Source: JADJPO01 sp963750395 | GTDB lineage: Bacteria; Actinomycetota; Actinomycetes; Actinomycetales; Kineosporiaceae | Direction of reading: 5' to 3' | Length of the DNA stretch: 64,000 nt | NCBI GenBank assembly: GCA_963750395.1 | Contig: CAVVQM010000009.1 | Location: forward strand, 62,001-126,000 | In this document: positions 27,179 through 36,953 of the stretch, piece by piece | Layout of the letters: each line of letters starts with the position of its first letter | Position numbering within the stretch: position 1 is the stretch's first letter | Translations under genes and position numbers: made by a program | Notes under the pieces: model-generated | Databases searched by the model: none | What the model was told of the DNA's origin: nothing | The model's input: the letters and a program-made list of their open reading frames with translations, nothing else

Positions 27179-28063
27179 TCAGTCGTCTCCTGCCTGCGCG
27201 GACCCGGCGAACCCGGCAGCCGCGGTTGATTGCGCGATTCGCAGAATCCGCTCGGCCTGGGCATAGATCGGCCCGTCGACCATGCGGCCCTCGAAGGCCA
27301 TCACGCCACGGTCGTGGCCTGCCTGCGCCAGCAGCCTGCGCGCCCAGGCGATCTGCTCCGGGGGCGGGGTGAAGGCGGTCCGGATCACCGGGATCTGCTT
27401 GGGGTGGACGGCGACCTTGGCATCGAACCCGACGGCGACCGCGTCCTCGCACTCGGCACGCAATCCGTCCTCGTCGGCCAGATCCATGAACACGGCATCC
27501 AGGGCCGCCTTGCCGTGGGCCTTGGCGGCCACCAGGCTTCGCGACCTCGCGAACCGGGCGACGTCCCGGTAGGAACCGTCGGGCCGGCGGCTCGCGGTGC
27601 CACCGAGCCCGGCGACCAGGTCGTCGGCGCCCCACATCAGCGCGACGACGGGGTCGGCCCGCGCGATCTCGCCGGCGTTCTCGACGCCCAGTGGGGTCTC
27701 CAACAGGGCGACGATCCGGGTGCCGGGCAGCGCCTCGAGGTCCGCGACCCGTTCGGTCTTGGCGAGCATCACCATCCCGATCCCTGACTGCGCGATCAGG
27801 TGCGCGTCGCCGTCGTGGCCGGGCGCGGCAGCGCCGTTGGCGCGCAGAACGGTGCGCTGGTGGTCGTAGACGCCGTCCGCGATCAAGGTCGCGACGGCGT
27901 GACGGGCCTGGTCCTTACGGTCGGGAGCCACGGCGTCCTCAAGATCCAGGACGACGATGTCGGCCCGGGCCAGCGCCTTCCGGTAGCGGTCGGGGCGGTC
28001 GGCCGGGCAGAAGAGCCAGGCCGGCCCCGGACTCCAGTCGGTCTCGGCCGACGTCGTCCTCAT
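27179..28063 (-). CDS. HpcH/HpaI aldolase / CitE-like CoA-ester lyase
   Basis: The protein (294 residues) is a CitE-type TIM barrel. Visible family features: WLFCPADRPDRYRKALARAD at the N-terminus, the Mg-binding region VVLDLEDAVAPDRK, the PEP-pocket arginine in VLRANG, ETPLGVENAGEIARAD, WGADDLVAGLGG, and KVAVHPKQIPVIRTAFTPPP. CitE-like proteins without CitD/CitF act on malyl-, citramalyl- or related CoA esters. The MaoC-family dehydratase gene directly upstream overlaps by four bases, so the two probably handle successive steps on hydroxyacyl- or mesaconyl-type CoA esters. The substrate is inferred, not shown. Confidence 0.85.
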   Translation of the reverse strand: MRTTSAETDWSPGPAWLFCPADRPDRYRKALARADIVVLDLEDAVAPDRKDQARHAVATLIADGVYDHQRTVLRANGAAAPGHDGDAHLIAQSGIGMVMLAKTERVADLEALPGTRIVALLETPLGVENAGEIARADPVVALMWGADDLVAGLGGTASRRPDGSYRDVARFARSRSLVAAKAHGKAALDAVFMDLADEDGLRAECEDAVAVGFDAKVAVHPKQIPVIRTAFTPPPEQIAWARRLLAQAGHDRGVMAFEGRMVDGPIYAQAERILRIAQSTAAAGFAGSAQAGDD

Positions 28064-28548
28064 GCGGGGCCCATTCGGACCAGGGTCGTGCGGGTGGCGG
28101 TCGCGACGACCTCGCCCCGCTGGTTCCGGGCTGTGTGCGCGAAGACGACGACCCCCTCCCCCGGCCGACTCGACGAGGGGCGCTTGTCCACGACCAGGGT
28201 CTCGGCGTAGAGGGTGTCGCCGTGGCGCACGGGCGCCGGGAAGTCGATCTCGCTGAAGCCCAGGTTGGCCACGATGGTGCCCTGGGTCAGCTGCGCCACC
28301 GACAGCCCGACGAGGGTGGACAGGGTGAACATCGAGTTGACCAGCCGGTCATGGAACGGGGGCATCTGCTCGCTGGACGCCTGGTCGAGGTGCAGGGGCT
28401 GGGTGTTCATCGTCAGCGTCGTGAAGAGCACGTTGTCGGCCTCGGTCACCGTGCGGCCGGGCCGGTGTTCGTAGACGGTGCCGACCTCCATCTCCTCGAA
28501 CCACAGCCCGCGCTGGAGGACGCGCCTGGGCGTCGTGGGCTCGCTCAC
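28060..28548 (-). CDS. MaoC-family (R)-specific enoyl-CoA hydratase-like dehydratase
   Basis: Hot-dog-fold MaoC dehydratase, 162 residues. The hydratase motif is seen in TEADNVLFTTLTMNTQPLHL (Asp and His positions of the family), and the C-terminal strand VRHGDTLYAETLVVDKRPSS is characteristic. The size and context resemble mesaconyl-CoA hydratase-like or mesaconyl-CoA C4-type enzymes that pair with CitE-like lyases. Its TGA overlaps the citE ATG (ATGA at 28060-28063). Confidence 0.85.
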   Translation of the reverse strand: MSEPTTPRRVLQRGLWFEEMEVGTVYEHRPGRTVTEADNVLFTTLTMNTQPLHLDQASSEQMPPFHDRLVNSMFTLSTLVGLSVAQLTQGTIVANLGFSEIDFPAPVRHGDTLYAETLVVDKRPSSSRPGEGVVVFAHTARNQRGEVVATATRTTLVRMGPA

Positions 28549-28557
28549 CCTGACGCC

Positions 28558-28629
28558 TCAGTCCCCGGCCGGCGCCGGCGCGTGGCTGCTGCGGCGGATC
28601 GAGGCGAGCTTGCGGTCGAGTGCCTTCAT
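28558..28629 (-). CDS. Possible 23-residue small protein
   Basis: MKALDRKLASIRRSSHAPAP plus AGD, starting at ATG 28629 with GGAG eight bases upstream. It is basic and helical at its N-terminus. It lies between the NagZ-like gene and maoC, about ten bases before maoC on the same strand. Kept because the ribosome site and spacing suit an operon leader or small protein; coding is not proven. Confidence 0.25.
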   Translation of the reverse strand: MKALDRKLASIRRSSHAPAPAGD

Positions 28630-28687
28630 GGCGTGCGCTCCGATGCGACGGTCCGACGGTTGGCGTCGGATCCAGCCTAGGGCCACG

Positions 28688-29986
28688 TCATTCGCAGGTG
28701 AGCAGGCCGATCTGGGCCTTGCTGGTCAGCACCCGGACGACGGCCTGGTCGAGGCGGCGGGCGAACGCCGGGTCGCCGGCGGCGCGCACCAGGAGGGCCT
28801 TGCGCATCGCCGGGATCTGCGTGGGCTGCACGGTCAGGACGAGGTCGCCGCCGGAACCGATGAACCGGGAGGCGCGCCGGCCGACCGGCACCGCGGCCAC
28901 GGCCCCGGCCGCGCCGAGATCGTCCGAGATCGCGACGCCGGTGAAGCCGAGGCGACCCCGCAGCAGGTCAGTGGTGATCCTGTGGGAGAAGGCCGCGATG
29001 TTGCGTGAGTCGAGCGCCGGATATGTGGCGGAGGAGATCATGACCATGCCGGTGGCCGCGTCGATCGCCGAGGTGAACGGCGCCAGGTTGGGGTCCGTGT
29101 CGGTCGTCAGGCGATCGACGGCGCCGGTCCCGGAGTCGGTATTGACCCGAACGCGGCCCAGGCCCGGGAAGTGCTTGACGGCGGTGGAGACGCCGGCGTC
29201 CTGGGTGGCCCTGACGACCGTGGCGACGTCGACGGCCACGCCCTTCGGTGTGCTGCCGTAGTCGCGGGCGTATCTGCCGATCGGTGGGTTCGCGGCCCGG
29301 TCGGCGACGGCGACGGTGTCGGCGACCGGAGCGAGGTTGACGGTGATCCCGGCCTTGCGGAGGGCGGTGGCCGAGGCCTTGGTCTGAGCCCTGAGGCTCG
29401 AGGTCGACCACCCGCCCTGGGCGCGTGCGGTCGGCAACCGAGGGAATCCCTTGCCGGAGAAGGTCTGCACGGCGCCGCCCTCCTGATCGGCGGCGATATG
29501 CAGGGGGACGCCGTAGGCCTTCTTCGCACTCGCCTGGAGCCGGTCGATCTGGGAGCGGAGGGCACCGACACCGATCGTGCTGCGACCGTGCAGGAAGACT
29601 CCGCCCACCTGGTAGCCGGTGACCACCGACCCACCCCTCGTCGGCGCCCCCGCGGGTAAGCCGACCATCAGCACCTGGCCGGCGCGCTGGTTGCGGGTCA
29701 TACCGGCGAAGGTCTTCGTCACGCAGGGGGCCTCGGCGGTCGGCTGGTACCCCGATGCCAGGCCGACCGAGTTCAGCGTGCTCTGCATCGGCGGCGCGCT
29801 GGGGGTGGGGTCGGCGGACGGCGTGGGCGACGATGATGCCGTCTCCGTAGGGGCCGACGCCGAGCCGCCGGCGTCGGGGGCGCTGGTACCGCAGGCCGTC
29901 AGGGCGATGCAGGTACCGAGGAACACCCAGGGCCTGCGGGGCCGAGCTGGCCTGGCGTACCGGAACACGACAGCAGACTGGCACAC
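28688..29986 (-). CDS. Secreted glycoside hydrolase family 3 beta-N-acetylhexosaminidase (NagZ-like lipoprotein)
   Basis: The 432-residue product begins with basic residues, a hydrophobic core (WVFLGTCIALTACG) and a lipobox LTAC, so it is probably a lipoprotein. A Ser/Thr/Pro linker leads to a GH3 (NagZ) domain: VGGVFLHGRSTIGV, HIAADQEGGAVQTFSG, KHFPGLGRVRVNTDSG with the KH-F-P-G-H/L-type active-site loop, MVMISSATYPALD and GVAISDDLGAAGAV, whose Asp is the expected nucleophile. Here the usual KHFPGHG reads KHFPGLG. Likely acts on cell-wall fragments outside the membrane. GTG start at 29986; a GTG at 29968 is an alternative. Confidence 0.85.
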   Translation of the reverse strand: MCQSAVVFRYARPARPRRPWVFLGTCIALTACGTSAPDAGGSASAPTETASSSPTPSADPTPSAPPMQSTLNSVGLASGYQPTAEAPCVTKTFAGMTRNQRAGQVLMVGLPAGAPTRGGSVVTGYQVGGVFLHGRSTIGVGALRSQIDRLQASAKKAYGVPLHIAADQEGGAVQTFSGKGFPRLPTARAQGGWSTSSLRAQTKASATALRKAGITVNLAPVADTVAVADRAANPPIGRYARDYGSTPKGVAVDVATVVRATQDAGVSTAVKHFPGLGRVRVNTDSGTGAVDRLTTDTDPNLAPFTSAIDAATGMVMISSATYPALDSRNIAAFSHRITTDLLRGRLGFTGVAISDDLGAAGAVAAVPVGRRASRFIGSGGDLVLTVQPTQIPAMRKALLVRAAGDPAFARRLDQAVVRVLTSKAQIGLLTCE

Positions 29987-30058
29987 CCGCGCCGGGCACT
30001 CGTCGTCCGTCCGTCATACTTGTCTGGGCTCGGCCGACCCGTTCAGCTGAGCCGCCGA

Positions 30059-30131
30059 GGGCCCCTAGCTCAACTGGCAGAGCAGTGGACTTTTAATCCA
30101 TTGGTTCCGGGTTCGAGCCCCGGGGGGCCTA
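30059..30131 (+). tRNA. tRNA-Lys (anticodon TTT)
   Basis: A 73-nt cloverleaf: acceptor GGGCCCC pairs with GGGGCCT (G-U at the first pair), D arm GCTC...GAGC, anticodon stem GTGGA/TCCAT around CTTTTAA giving TTT, and T arm CCGGG-TTCGAGC-CCCGG. CCA is not encoded. It is intact, and its 3' half is the attachment site of the island that follows. Confidence 0.95.
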
Positions 30132-30133
30132 CA
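30095..30133 (+). other. attL: 39-bp attachment core in tRNA-Lys
   Basis: From AATCCATTGG to GGGGGGCCTACA, identical to 37244-37282. It covers the 3' side of the anticodon stem, variable loop, T arm and acceptor stem of the tRNA, the usual crossover region of tyrosine integrases. Confidence 0.9.
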
Positions 30134-30371
30134 AAGCTGCTGTTCAGAGGCGGTTTGGGCGTCGTGAGCGAGTCGTGTGATCGTGTTTACTCCCATGATT
30201 CTCTTCTTCTCGTGCCCGCGAACGGTGGACCGGTCGCCGCGCTCGAGACTCCTCCGCGACCGCGCCGATGGTCGGTCAGGACGGGCTCGATCTGCCCCAC
30301 GTCGGGGTACGCCTGCTCACCCGCGACGTTGCCGGGACCACGACAATGACGGGACACCTCGCGGACACGCC

Positions 30372-30418
30372 GGATAGGACTGTACTCATTCGATGCTCGA
30401 GTGGATACAGTTCTATCC
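30372..30418. promoter_or_regulatory. Inverted-repeat operator of the abiE operon
   Basis: GGATAGGACTGTA at 30372-30384 is mirrored by TACAGTTCTATCC at 30406-30418 (one mismatch), ending at the abiEi ATG. AbiEi antitoxins of characterised systems repress their own promoter by binding inverted repeats, so this is the likely site. Confidence 0.6.
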
Positions 30419-31006
30419 ATGCGGGATCCGGAGATGCTGCCGGCGACGTTCACCACCGGGCAGGCGCTGGCCGCGGGTGCGCATCCGCGGGACGTGTATC
30501 GGTGGCGTGATGCCGGGTTGACCCTCGAACTGTCCCGTGGGGTGTTCCGGCGGGCGGACGCGCCGCTGCCGTCCTACCCGGACCTGCTCGCGGTCTCCCG
30601 GCGGGCGCCGCAGGCGGCGGTGTGCCTGGTGTCTGCGGCGCAGGTCCACGACCTGAGCGACGAGCTCCCGCGGGCGGTCCAGATCGCCGTGCCGCGGGGA
30701 ACGCGCCCACCGCAGATCGCCTACCCGCCGGTGGAGGTGTTCCGGTTCGCGGCCGCGACGTTTGACCTGGGCATGGAGTGGGTCGAGGCCGCCGACGGCG
30801 AGACCGTGCGGATCGCCGGGCCCGCCCGGACCGTGGTCGATCTGATGCGGCTGCGGCGCAGCATCGGTGAACCGCTCGCGCTGATCGCCCTGCGCCGGTA
30901 CCTGGCCCGTCCCGGCGGCAGACCCGCGGCGTTGATCGACCTCGCGCGCCCGCTCGACGTCCTGGGCCCGGTCCGGGCCGCCGTCGACGTCCTGGAGGCC
31001 TCATGA
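30419..31006 (+). CDS. abiEi: AbiEi-family antitoxin / autorepressor
   Basis: AbiEi is the winged-helix antitoxin of the type IV AbiE toxin-antitoxin/abortive-infection system and represses its own operon. From ATG 30419 the protein has 195 residues. The N-terminal part, FTTGQALAAGAHPRDVYRWR then LSRGVFRRADAPLP, is the AbiEi winged HTH; the C-terminal domain contains VCLVSAAQVHDLSDELPRAV and TVRIAGPARTVVDLMRLRRS as in family members. An ATG five codons downstream could also serve. The stop overlaps the abiEii ATG (ATGA). The inverted repeat abutting the start supports autoregulation. Confidence 0.82.
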   Translation: MRDPEMLPATFTTGQALAAGAHPRDVYRWRDAGLTLELSRGVFRRADAPLPSYPDLLAVSRRAPQAAVCLVSAAQVHDLSDELPRAVQIAVPRGTRPPQIAYPPVEVFRFAAATFDLGMEWVEAADGETVRIAGPARTVVDLMRLRRSIGEPLALIALRRYLARPGGRPAALIDLARPLDVLGPVRAAVDVLEAS

Positions 31007-31949
31007 CCCCGCCCAGCGAGCCGACCCGGCCGCTCCGATCGGCCAGACCGACCCGGGCCGACGCCGGCGGTCGGGCGTACCTGGACCTGCAGAACCTGGC
31101 CCGCCGCCAGACCGCCCGACCCAGGAGCTCCTCGTCCTGTACGCACTCGAACGGTTCCTCGCCCGCCTGGCCGCCAGCGCGTACGCGAGCGCGTTCGTCC
31201 TCAAGGGCGGCATGCTGCTCGCCGCGTTCGACGCGCGCCGCGCGACCGTGGACGCCGACCTGCTCGCCATGGGCGCTCCGAACGACGCCGACGCCGTCCT
31301 CGCCCGCGTCCGCGACATCGCCGGCCACCAACTGGCCCAGGACGACGGTGTCCGGTTCCTGCCCGACACGGCCCGTGCCCGCATCATCCGTGCGGACAGC
31401 CTCTACTCCGGTGTCCGGGCCACCATGGCGGCCCACATCGCCAAGGCCACCGTCACGCTCCAGCTCGACATCAACTTCGGCGACCCCGTCACACCCCCAC
31501 CGCAGATCATCGACTACCCGACCCTGCGCGAGGAGCACCCACCGGTCCGGGTCCTCGGCTACCCGCTGGCCACCCTCATCGCCGAGAAGCTCACCACAGC
31601 AGTCGATCTCGGCGAGACGAGTACCCGCGTGCGGGACTACACCGACATCTGGGTCCTCACCCGCCGCCACGACCTCGACGCCGACGAACTACGCACGGCG
31701 CTTGCCGCAACCGCCCTTCACCGCGGCGTCAGGCTCGGACCCCTCTCCGACGCCGTCGGCGACCTCGCATCACTGCGCCGCGACGTCTACACCGCCTACC
31801 GGAACCGCGTGAACGACGTGGCGACTCAACTACCCGAACACCTCGACCAGGTCCTCGCCGACGTGATCAGCTTCGCCGACCCCCTCCTCCGCGACGCCCC
31901 CCGCAAACCAGCCACCTGGTCGGCCGGCCAACGGCGTTGGCTGTCATAA
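31003..31949 (+). pseudogene. abiEii: AbiEii-family nucleotidyltransferase toxin, one frameshift
   Basis: AbiEii is the nucleotidyltransferase-like toxin of AbiE; characterised relatives transfer nucleotides to tRNA acceptor ends. The N-terminal 37 or so residues (AYLDLQNLARRQT) are in one frame; after a one-base deletion near 31117 the protein continues LLVLYALERFLARLAAS, VLKGGMLLAAFDARRATVDA with the nucleotidyltransferase core, then VRVLGYPLATLIAEKLTTAV and TRVRDYTDIWVLTRRHDLDA, both family hallmarks. Repaired length is about 314 residues. If the frameshift is real the toxin is inactive. Confidence 0.82.
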
Positions 31950-32012
31950 CGCCACCGCCCCAGGTGGCCAGCCCGCCACCTTCTCCACGATGCCCTGCTG
32001 CCTGGACTCAGA

Positions 32013-32628
32013 TCAGCTGTGGGTCGGCGGCGGCAGCGGCCGGGTCAACGCGGTCACGTACAGGTCGTCGCGGAACGCCGCCGGCAACGCCTCGTAGGCG
32101 GCCTGCGCCTGCTCCCACGTCGTCGCGTCGTCCGGGGCCGAGAACCGAGACTGCGCGTCCGGGTCGATCGGCCACCACGGCGTGTTCCGGCGATCCCCCC
32201 ACTGCGAGCTGATCTGGCAGCGGATCAACGCGTCGCCGTCGACCGTCGCGTACATCGCGAACAGGCAGGACATGAACCCCTCATAGGCACCGAACAACTC
32301 CGCCGAGAACAAGGCCCGGTGGGCGTACATCTCCTCATCCACCTGACGTTTCAGAGCCAACGCCTCTTCGGCCGTGATGTCCTTCCACCGGCCCACGAAC
32401 GTCGCGAAACACAGCAACCGGTTCACCGGGCCCGCCACCCGGTCGAAACACGTCCAGCCGGTGCTCGACCACGGTCTGGTTGGCCTGCTGCACCGCCGCC
32501 ACCCGCCGCGCCCCCCGCGCGATGAACACGCCGAGGACGGCCACCGCGACCGGTGTCGCCGCGGCCACGACCAGCTTGGCGATCTCCAGGCTGGTCCACA
32601 CCGACCCTGGGTCAGCTCCCGCCGCCAT
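32013..32628 (-). pseudogene. Single-pass membrane protein in the island, one frameshift
   Basis: The start (MAAGADPGSVWTSLEIAK) is followed by a membrane helix, LVVAAATPVAVAVLGVFIAR, then a coiled segment (VAAVQQANQTVVEHRLDVF). An extra T near 32446 shifts the frame; the rest reads RVAGPVNRLLCFATFVGRWK and AYEGFMSCLFAMYATVDGDA to TRPLPPPTHS. Repaired length about 204 residues. The first 17 bases overlap the end of the TPR gene, so the two are one operon. I do not recognise the family; its pairing with a TPR protein suggests a two-gene module. Confidence 0.6.
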
Positions 32629-34163
32629 CGTCTTCCCCTCCGTCTGGATCGGCCTCGCGTTCCTCGCGTTCGATGGTGGCCAGCGGGTCGGGGTCCAGAC
32701 CGTCGGGGACGAGCCGGCGCCGCAAACCGGCCGCTTCGGCAGCCCACCGGCTGGGGTGGACGCCGTCGGCGCTGTCGAGGTCGGCGTGCAGGTCGACGGC
32801 GTCGAGTTCGGGCCAGGCCAACCCGTGGCGGCGGGCGATCCGCAGCGCGGCGTCGGCGTCGTCGCGGGCCTTGCCGGTCTGTCCGGCATGAGCGTGGACG
32901 CGGCCGCGGGCGACCAGGGCGGCGGCGTGGGGACCGGGCAGGTGGCGGGGCCCGGCCAGGGTGATCGCCTCGCCCGCCGCCACCAGGGCCGCGGCCGGGT
33001 CACCGTCGGCCAGGGCGGCCGCGGCGAGCACGGGCAGGGTCTCGGCCAGCTCGACCAAGTACTCCCCGGCCCGGAACACCTCGACCGCCGAGACGGCCGC
33101 CTCCCGGGCCCGAGCAGCATCCCCACCGTCAACAGTGTCGGCGGCGGCCGTGAGGTCGAGGCGGGCCAGGACCCGGTCACAACGGGCCACGTTCTCGTTC
33201 CAGCCCTGCTCGGCGGAGATCCGCCGGTTCGCCTCGGCCAACCTCCGGGCCGGGCCGACCCGGCCGGTGCGGGCCAGGAACTCCCCCCACCGCACGCCAC
33301 GCCGCGAGTACAGGTGCCGGCCCCGGTCGGCGTGTTCGAGGCGGTCGGCGTCCCCGAAGGCGGTGTCGGCGGCCGGGGTGTCGCCGGCCAGGCCCGCCAG
33401 CCACCCCAGCCAGCCCAGCGAATACGTCTCCTGCCGGCGGTCGGTGATCTGCCGGGCCAGGGTCAGGGCCTCGGCGGCGGCGGCCCGGGCCGGCTCCAGC
33501 CGCCCCGACCAGCCGTGGGCCTCGGCCAGGTTCTGCAGGCCGCTGGACAGGCGCGTCTGGTCGCCGGCGGCCCGGTCGTGGTCGGCGCCGGCCTGCAGGT
33601 ACTCCAGCGCGGTGTCCAGGTCCCCCGCATTCTGGGCGTACAGGCCGACCTCGTTCAGGTACCAGGAGAACCTCGTGGGGGTGAGCCGGTCCGGGCACGC
33701 CGCCCGCCGCGCCGGGGTGGCCACGAACGCGGCCGCGGCCCGCTGCCCCAACCCCACCGCCGGCAACCACTGCCACAGGGCCCCGTTGCGGGTGCGGGAG
33801 GTGTAGAGGTCGTCGGCGGTCTGCCACTGGTCGGCGTCCAGCAGCAGCTCGATGGCCTCGACCACCCGCAGCCCCTCCTCCCGCGACGTGACCTGCCCCG
33901 GGATCCCGGTCAGCGACGCCTCCACCGCCGCCGGCGCCGCACCCAACGCCAGCGGCCGTAACACGGCCCGCACCAACGGATGAGCCGACACCCCACCACC
34001 CCCGCCCTCACCCTCACTGGTGTCGTGGAGGGTGGGGTGCCAGGACAACAACCCTCCCAGCCGGCCGGTGGCGGCCTGCCGCACCGACGCCTCGGACAGG
34101 TCGTCGAGGTGACCGGTGAACACCTCATGCCCCGCGACCGCCCGCAACCCCGCCACATCGGCC
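32612..34163 (-). pseudogene. C-terminal part of a large TPR protein (5' end deleted)
   Basis: About 510 residues of helical repeats without a clear start: VGLYAQNAGDLDTALEYLQA, LAEAHGWSGRLEPARAAAAE and ARGRVHAHAGQTGKARDDAD are tetratricopeptide units. The upstream end (AVAGHEVFTGHLDDLSEASV, then HPLVRAVLRPLALGA) looks like the interior of a larger protein, such as the linker between a STAND-type NTPase and its TPR sensor. It begins exactly where the integrase coding pattern ends (about 34163), in another frame, so a deletion seems to have fused the two genes. A GTG or ATG inside could still give a shorter product. The STAND origin is inferred. Confidence 0.6.
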
Positions 34164-35062
34164 GGCCTCGTCCATCACCGTGGCGACGGTCTTGCGGAAC
34201 ACATGACTGGTCACCCACGGATACCCGGCGAAGCCGAACGCGTCGCGCAGGTCGGCCTGGGTGTTCGAGGGGTCCCGCAGCCCACCCTTCGGGGAGGGGA
34301 ACACCGGCCCCACCCCCGCCTCCCCCTCGCCTGCCCCATCCGTGGCGGCGAGGCTCTCGCGGCGGTGGGTGAGCATGTCCACGCACCAGGTCGGCAGGGC
34401 CAGGGTGCGGACGGTGAGCTTGCTGGATTCTTCGCGTTGCAGGATCAGGCCGTGGCCTTTGAGCCGGACCACGTTCCCCCGCACCTGCACGGTCCCGGTC
34501 CGGAGTCGAGGTCGAGGTCGTCCCAGTGGACGGCGGAGGCTTCGGAGATCCGTAGCCCGGTGCCGAGCAGGAACGCGACGAGGTCGGGGATGTCGCGGCG
34601 GATCGCGACGTCGTCGTAGGTCAGCCAGGTCCGCAGATCCCGTACCTGCTCGACCGTCAACGCCCGGGGGGCACGTTTCGGCTTGGACGAGATCGGGCCG
34701 GTGTCCCGGACCGGGTTCCGATCAAGAAGGCCGCTCCGGGCGGCGTGGCCGCAGATCCCGGACAGGACCGAGCGGGTCATCTTCGCCACCGCGGCCCCGC
34801 TCTGCGCCTGGACCGCCTGCAGGAACCGGTCACACACCGCCACCGACAGCTCCCGGACCCGCAGTTCCCCGACTCCGGCGTGGATCTTCCCGTCGAGCAG
34901 GTATCGGTACTGCTCCCGCGTCCCCTCCGCCAGGGTCGTGGTGGTGGCGTACCAGGCCTCGGCGACCACGGCCACCTTGGAGTCCGCGGTCAGCTCCCCA
35001 GCGCCGACGTAGACCCGGTCCCGCAGCGCCTCGGCCAACACCCGGCGGGACTCGCCCCTAGT

Positions 35063-36953
35063 CGCGTCGTCGCGCGTCGACCTGGATGGTGGAACGGTTT
35101 GACTAAGGGCTGTGTGGATGCAGGGTTTGCGACTCGAACGCAGCCCGGCATGGAAGGCCTTTGTGGTGAAGAAGATAGCGCAGGATCAGAGCCGGCGGAA
35201 CGCGGCACGACGCCGGCGGCGGATCGAGGCCCGGCACCGGCTGGCTGGGCGGTGGAGCCCGCGGCCGGTCCCGATGCTGACCGCGGGACCGGTGCCTACG
35301 AGGTCGGCGCCACCGTGGAGGCGACCAGTTTCGGGGGAATCGCCGCCCTGCACCGGCTGGTCACCAAGCTCGGCCTGCCCGCGGCGATGGACGCCGACCT
35401 GGAGCTGTTGAAGGTGCACCTGCCGTACAACGAGTCCGATCACGTGCTGAACCTGGCCTACAACGTGGCTGCGGCGGGACCCGGTTGGAGGACATCGAAC
35501 GGCTGCGGCACGACACCGCGTACATGAACGCCCTGGGCGCGGACCTGATCCCGGACCCGACCACCGCGGGGGACTTCTGCCGCCGCTTCGACCCCGAGGA
35601 CGTCCTCACGCTGATGGAGGCGATCAACTCGGTCCGCCCGCGCCTGTGGGCCGGGCGGGGCCGGGACCTGCTCGGGCCGGTCGCCTACCTCGATGTCGAT
35701 GGCACCCTGGCGGCGACCACCGGCGCCAAGAAGGCCGGGATGGACATCTCCTACAAGGGGATCTGGGGCTACCACCCGCTGATCCTGTCGCTGGCCAACA
35801 GCCGGGAGGTGCTGTTCCTGGTCAACCGGCCCGGGAACGTGCCAGCCACGCCGGGCCGCCGAGTGGATCGAGAAGGCGATCAACCTGGTGTCCCCGATGC
35901 GCCCCGGGTGTGCCTGCGCGGGGACACCGACTTCTCCCTCACCGCCCACTTCGACGACTGGGCCGAGCGGGTCGACTTCGTCTTCGGGATGGACAACACC
36001 AGCCCGCTGCGCGCCCGCGCCGAGGCCCTCGACGAAGCGGCCTGGCGGCGCCTGGAACGGCCCGACCCCTACCAGAACCGACCGGGCAGGTCCGGGCCCG
36101 CCGCGAGAACGTCAGGGCCGCCATCGTGACCGAAGGCGGCTACACCGACCTGCGGCTGAACTACGAGGACGTCGCCGAGTTCACTTACCGCCCCGGCAAG
36201 TGCACCCGCGCCGACCGGGTGATCGCGCTGCGCAAGAACATCACCCGGGCCAAGGGCGAACACGCCCTGCTCGAGGAGATCCGCTACTTCTTCTACATCA
36301 CCACCCTGGTCGAGCCGACCGCCGAGCAGATCGTCGCCGAGGCCAACGAACGCTGCGACAAGGAGAACGTGATCGAACAGCTGAAGAACGGCGTCAACGC
36401 CCTACGGGTCCCGCTGTACGACCTGGTCTCCAACTGGGCGTACATGGTGATCGCCGCCCTGGCCTGGAACATCAAGTCCTGGTTCGCGATGATGATGCAC
36501 CGCAAGAGCGAGCGGCACGCCTACATCCGGATGGAGTTCCGCCGCTTCCTCAACACCGTCATCCTGATCCCCGCGATGATCATCCGCAGGTCGCGGACCA
36601 TCACCATCCGCCTGATCGGCCACACCCCGGCCATCGACCGGCTGCTCAGCGTCTGGAACCTCACCGAACGCACCCGCTTCGGCTGACCAACGCGCCACCA
36701 CCAGAACCGAACACGTCCCCACGAGCGCGGCTATCCCGGCCGCGGCGCTCACCCGTGCCCAGACACCAGCACATCGTCCCGGGCAACCCCGCTGCCTGTG
36801 CGCAGCCAGCCCGGATGCCGGCTCACACCGCCACACCCAGCCCGTCCACCAGCCCCGCGGCCCACGCCGAGGCCCTACCGACCACGCGACGCCCCATACC
36901 CCATGATCCAATCGATCACAACGCCAGACCGCCCCCCACACGCTTGTTTGAGG
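35063..36953 (+). mobile_element. IS1380-family insertion sequence inside the integrase gene
   Basis: About 1.89 kb, bracketed by CCTAGT at 35057-35062 and 36954-36959, read as the target duplication. Excising the element plus one copy rejoins the integrase in frame (EVQRKGST + RGESRRVLAE), which fixes the borders to within a few bases. Terminal inverted repeats are not obvious by eye; the family's usual duplication is 4-5 bp, so the true repeat may be CTAG or CCTAG. About 270 bp right of the transposase is noncoding. Confidence 0.85.
35112..36686 (+). pseudogene. IS1380-family DDE transposase with several frameshifts
   Basis: Pieces in three frames give a full-length transposase: FVVKKIAQDQSRRNAARRRR; GGIAALHRLVTKLGLPAAMD; ESDHVLNLAYNVA; LGADLIPDPTTAGDFCRRFD; LGPVAYLDVDGTLAATTGAK with the first catalytic Asp; RVCLRGDTDFSLTAHFDDWA with the second; and NVIEQLKNGVNALRVPLYDL with the catalytic Glu region, ending LLSVWNLTERTRFG. 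Frame changes occur near 35300, 35480, 35850 and 36090. The last 190 residues are uninterrupted. As written it could not make active transposase. Confidence 0.85.

Noticed and set aside
32612..34163. Intact TPR gene with its own start
   Set aside because: The frame has no conserved N-terminus and the sequence at its beginning joins directly to the truncated integrase, which fits a deletion better.
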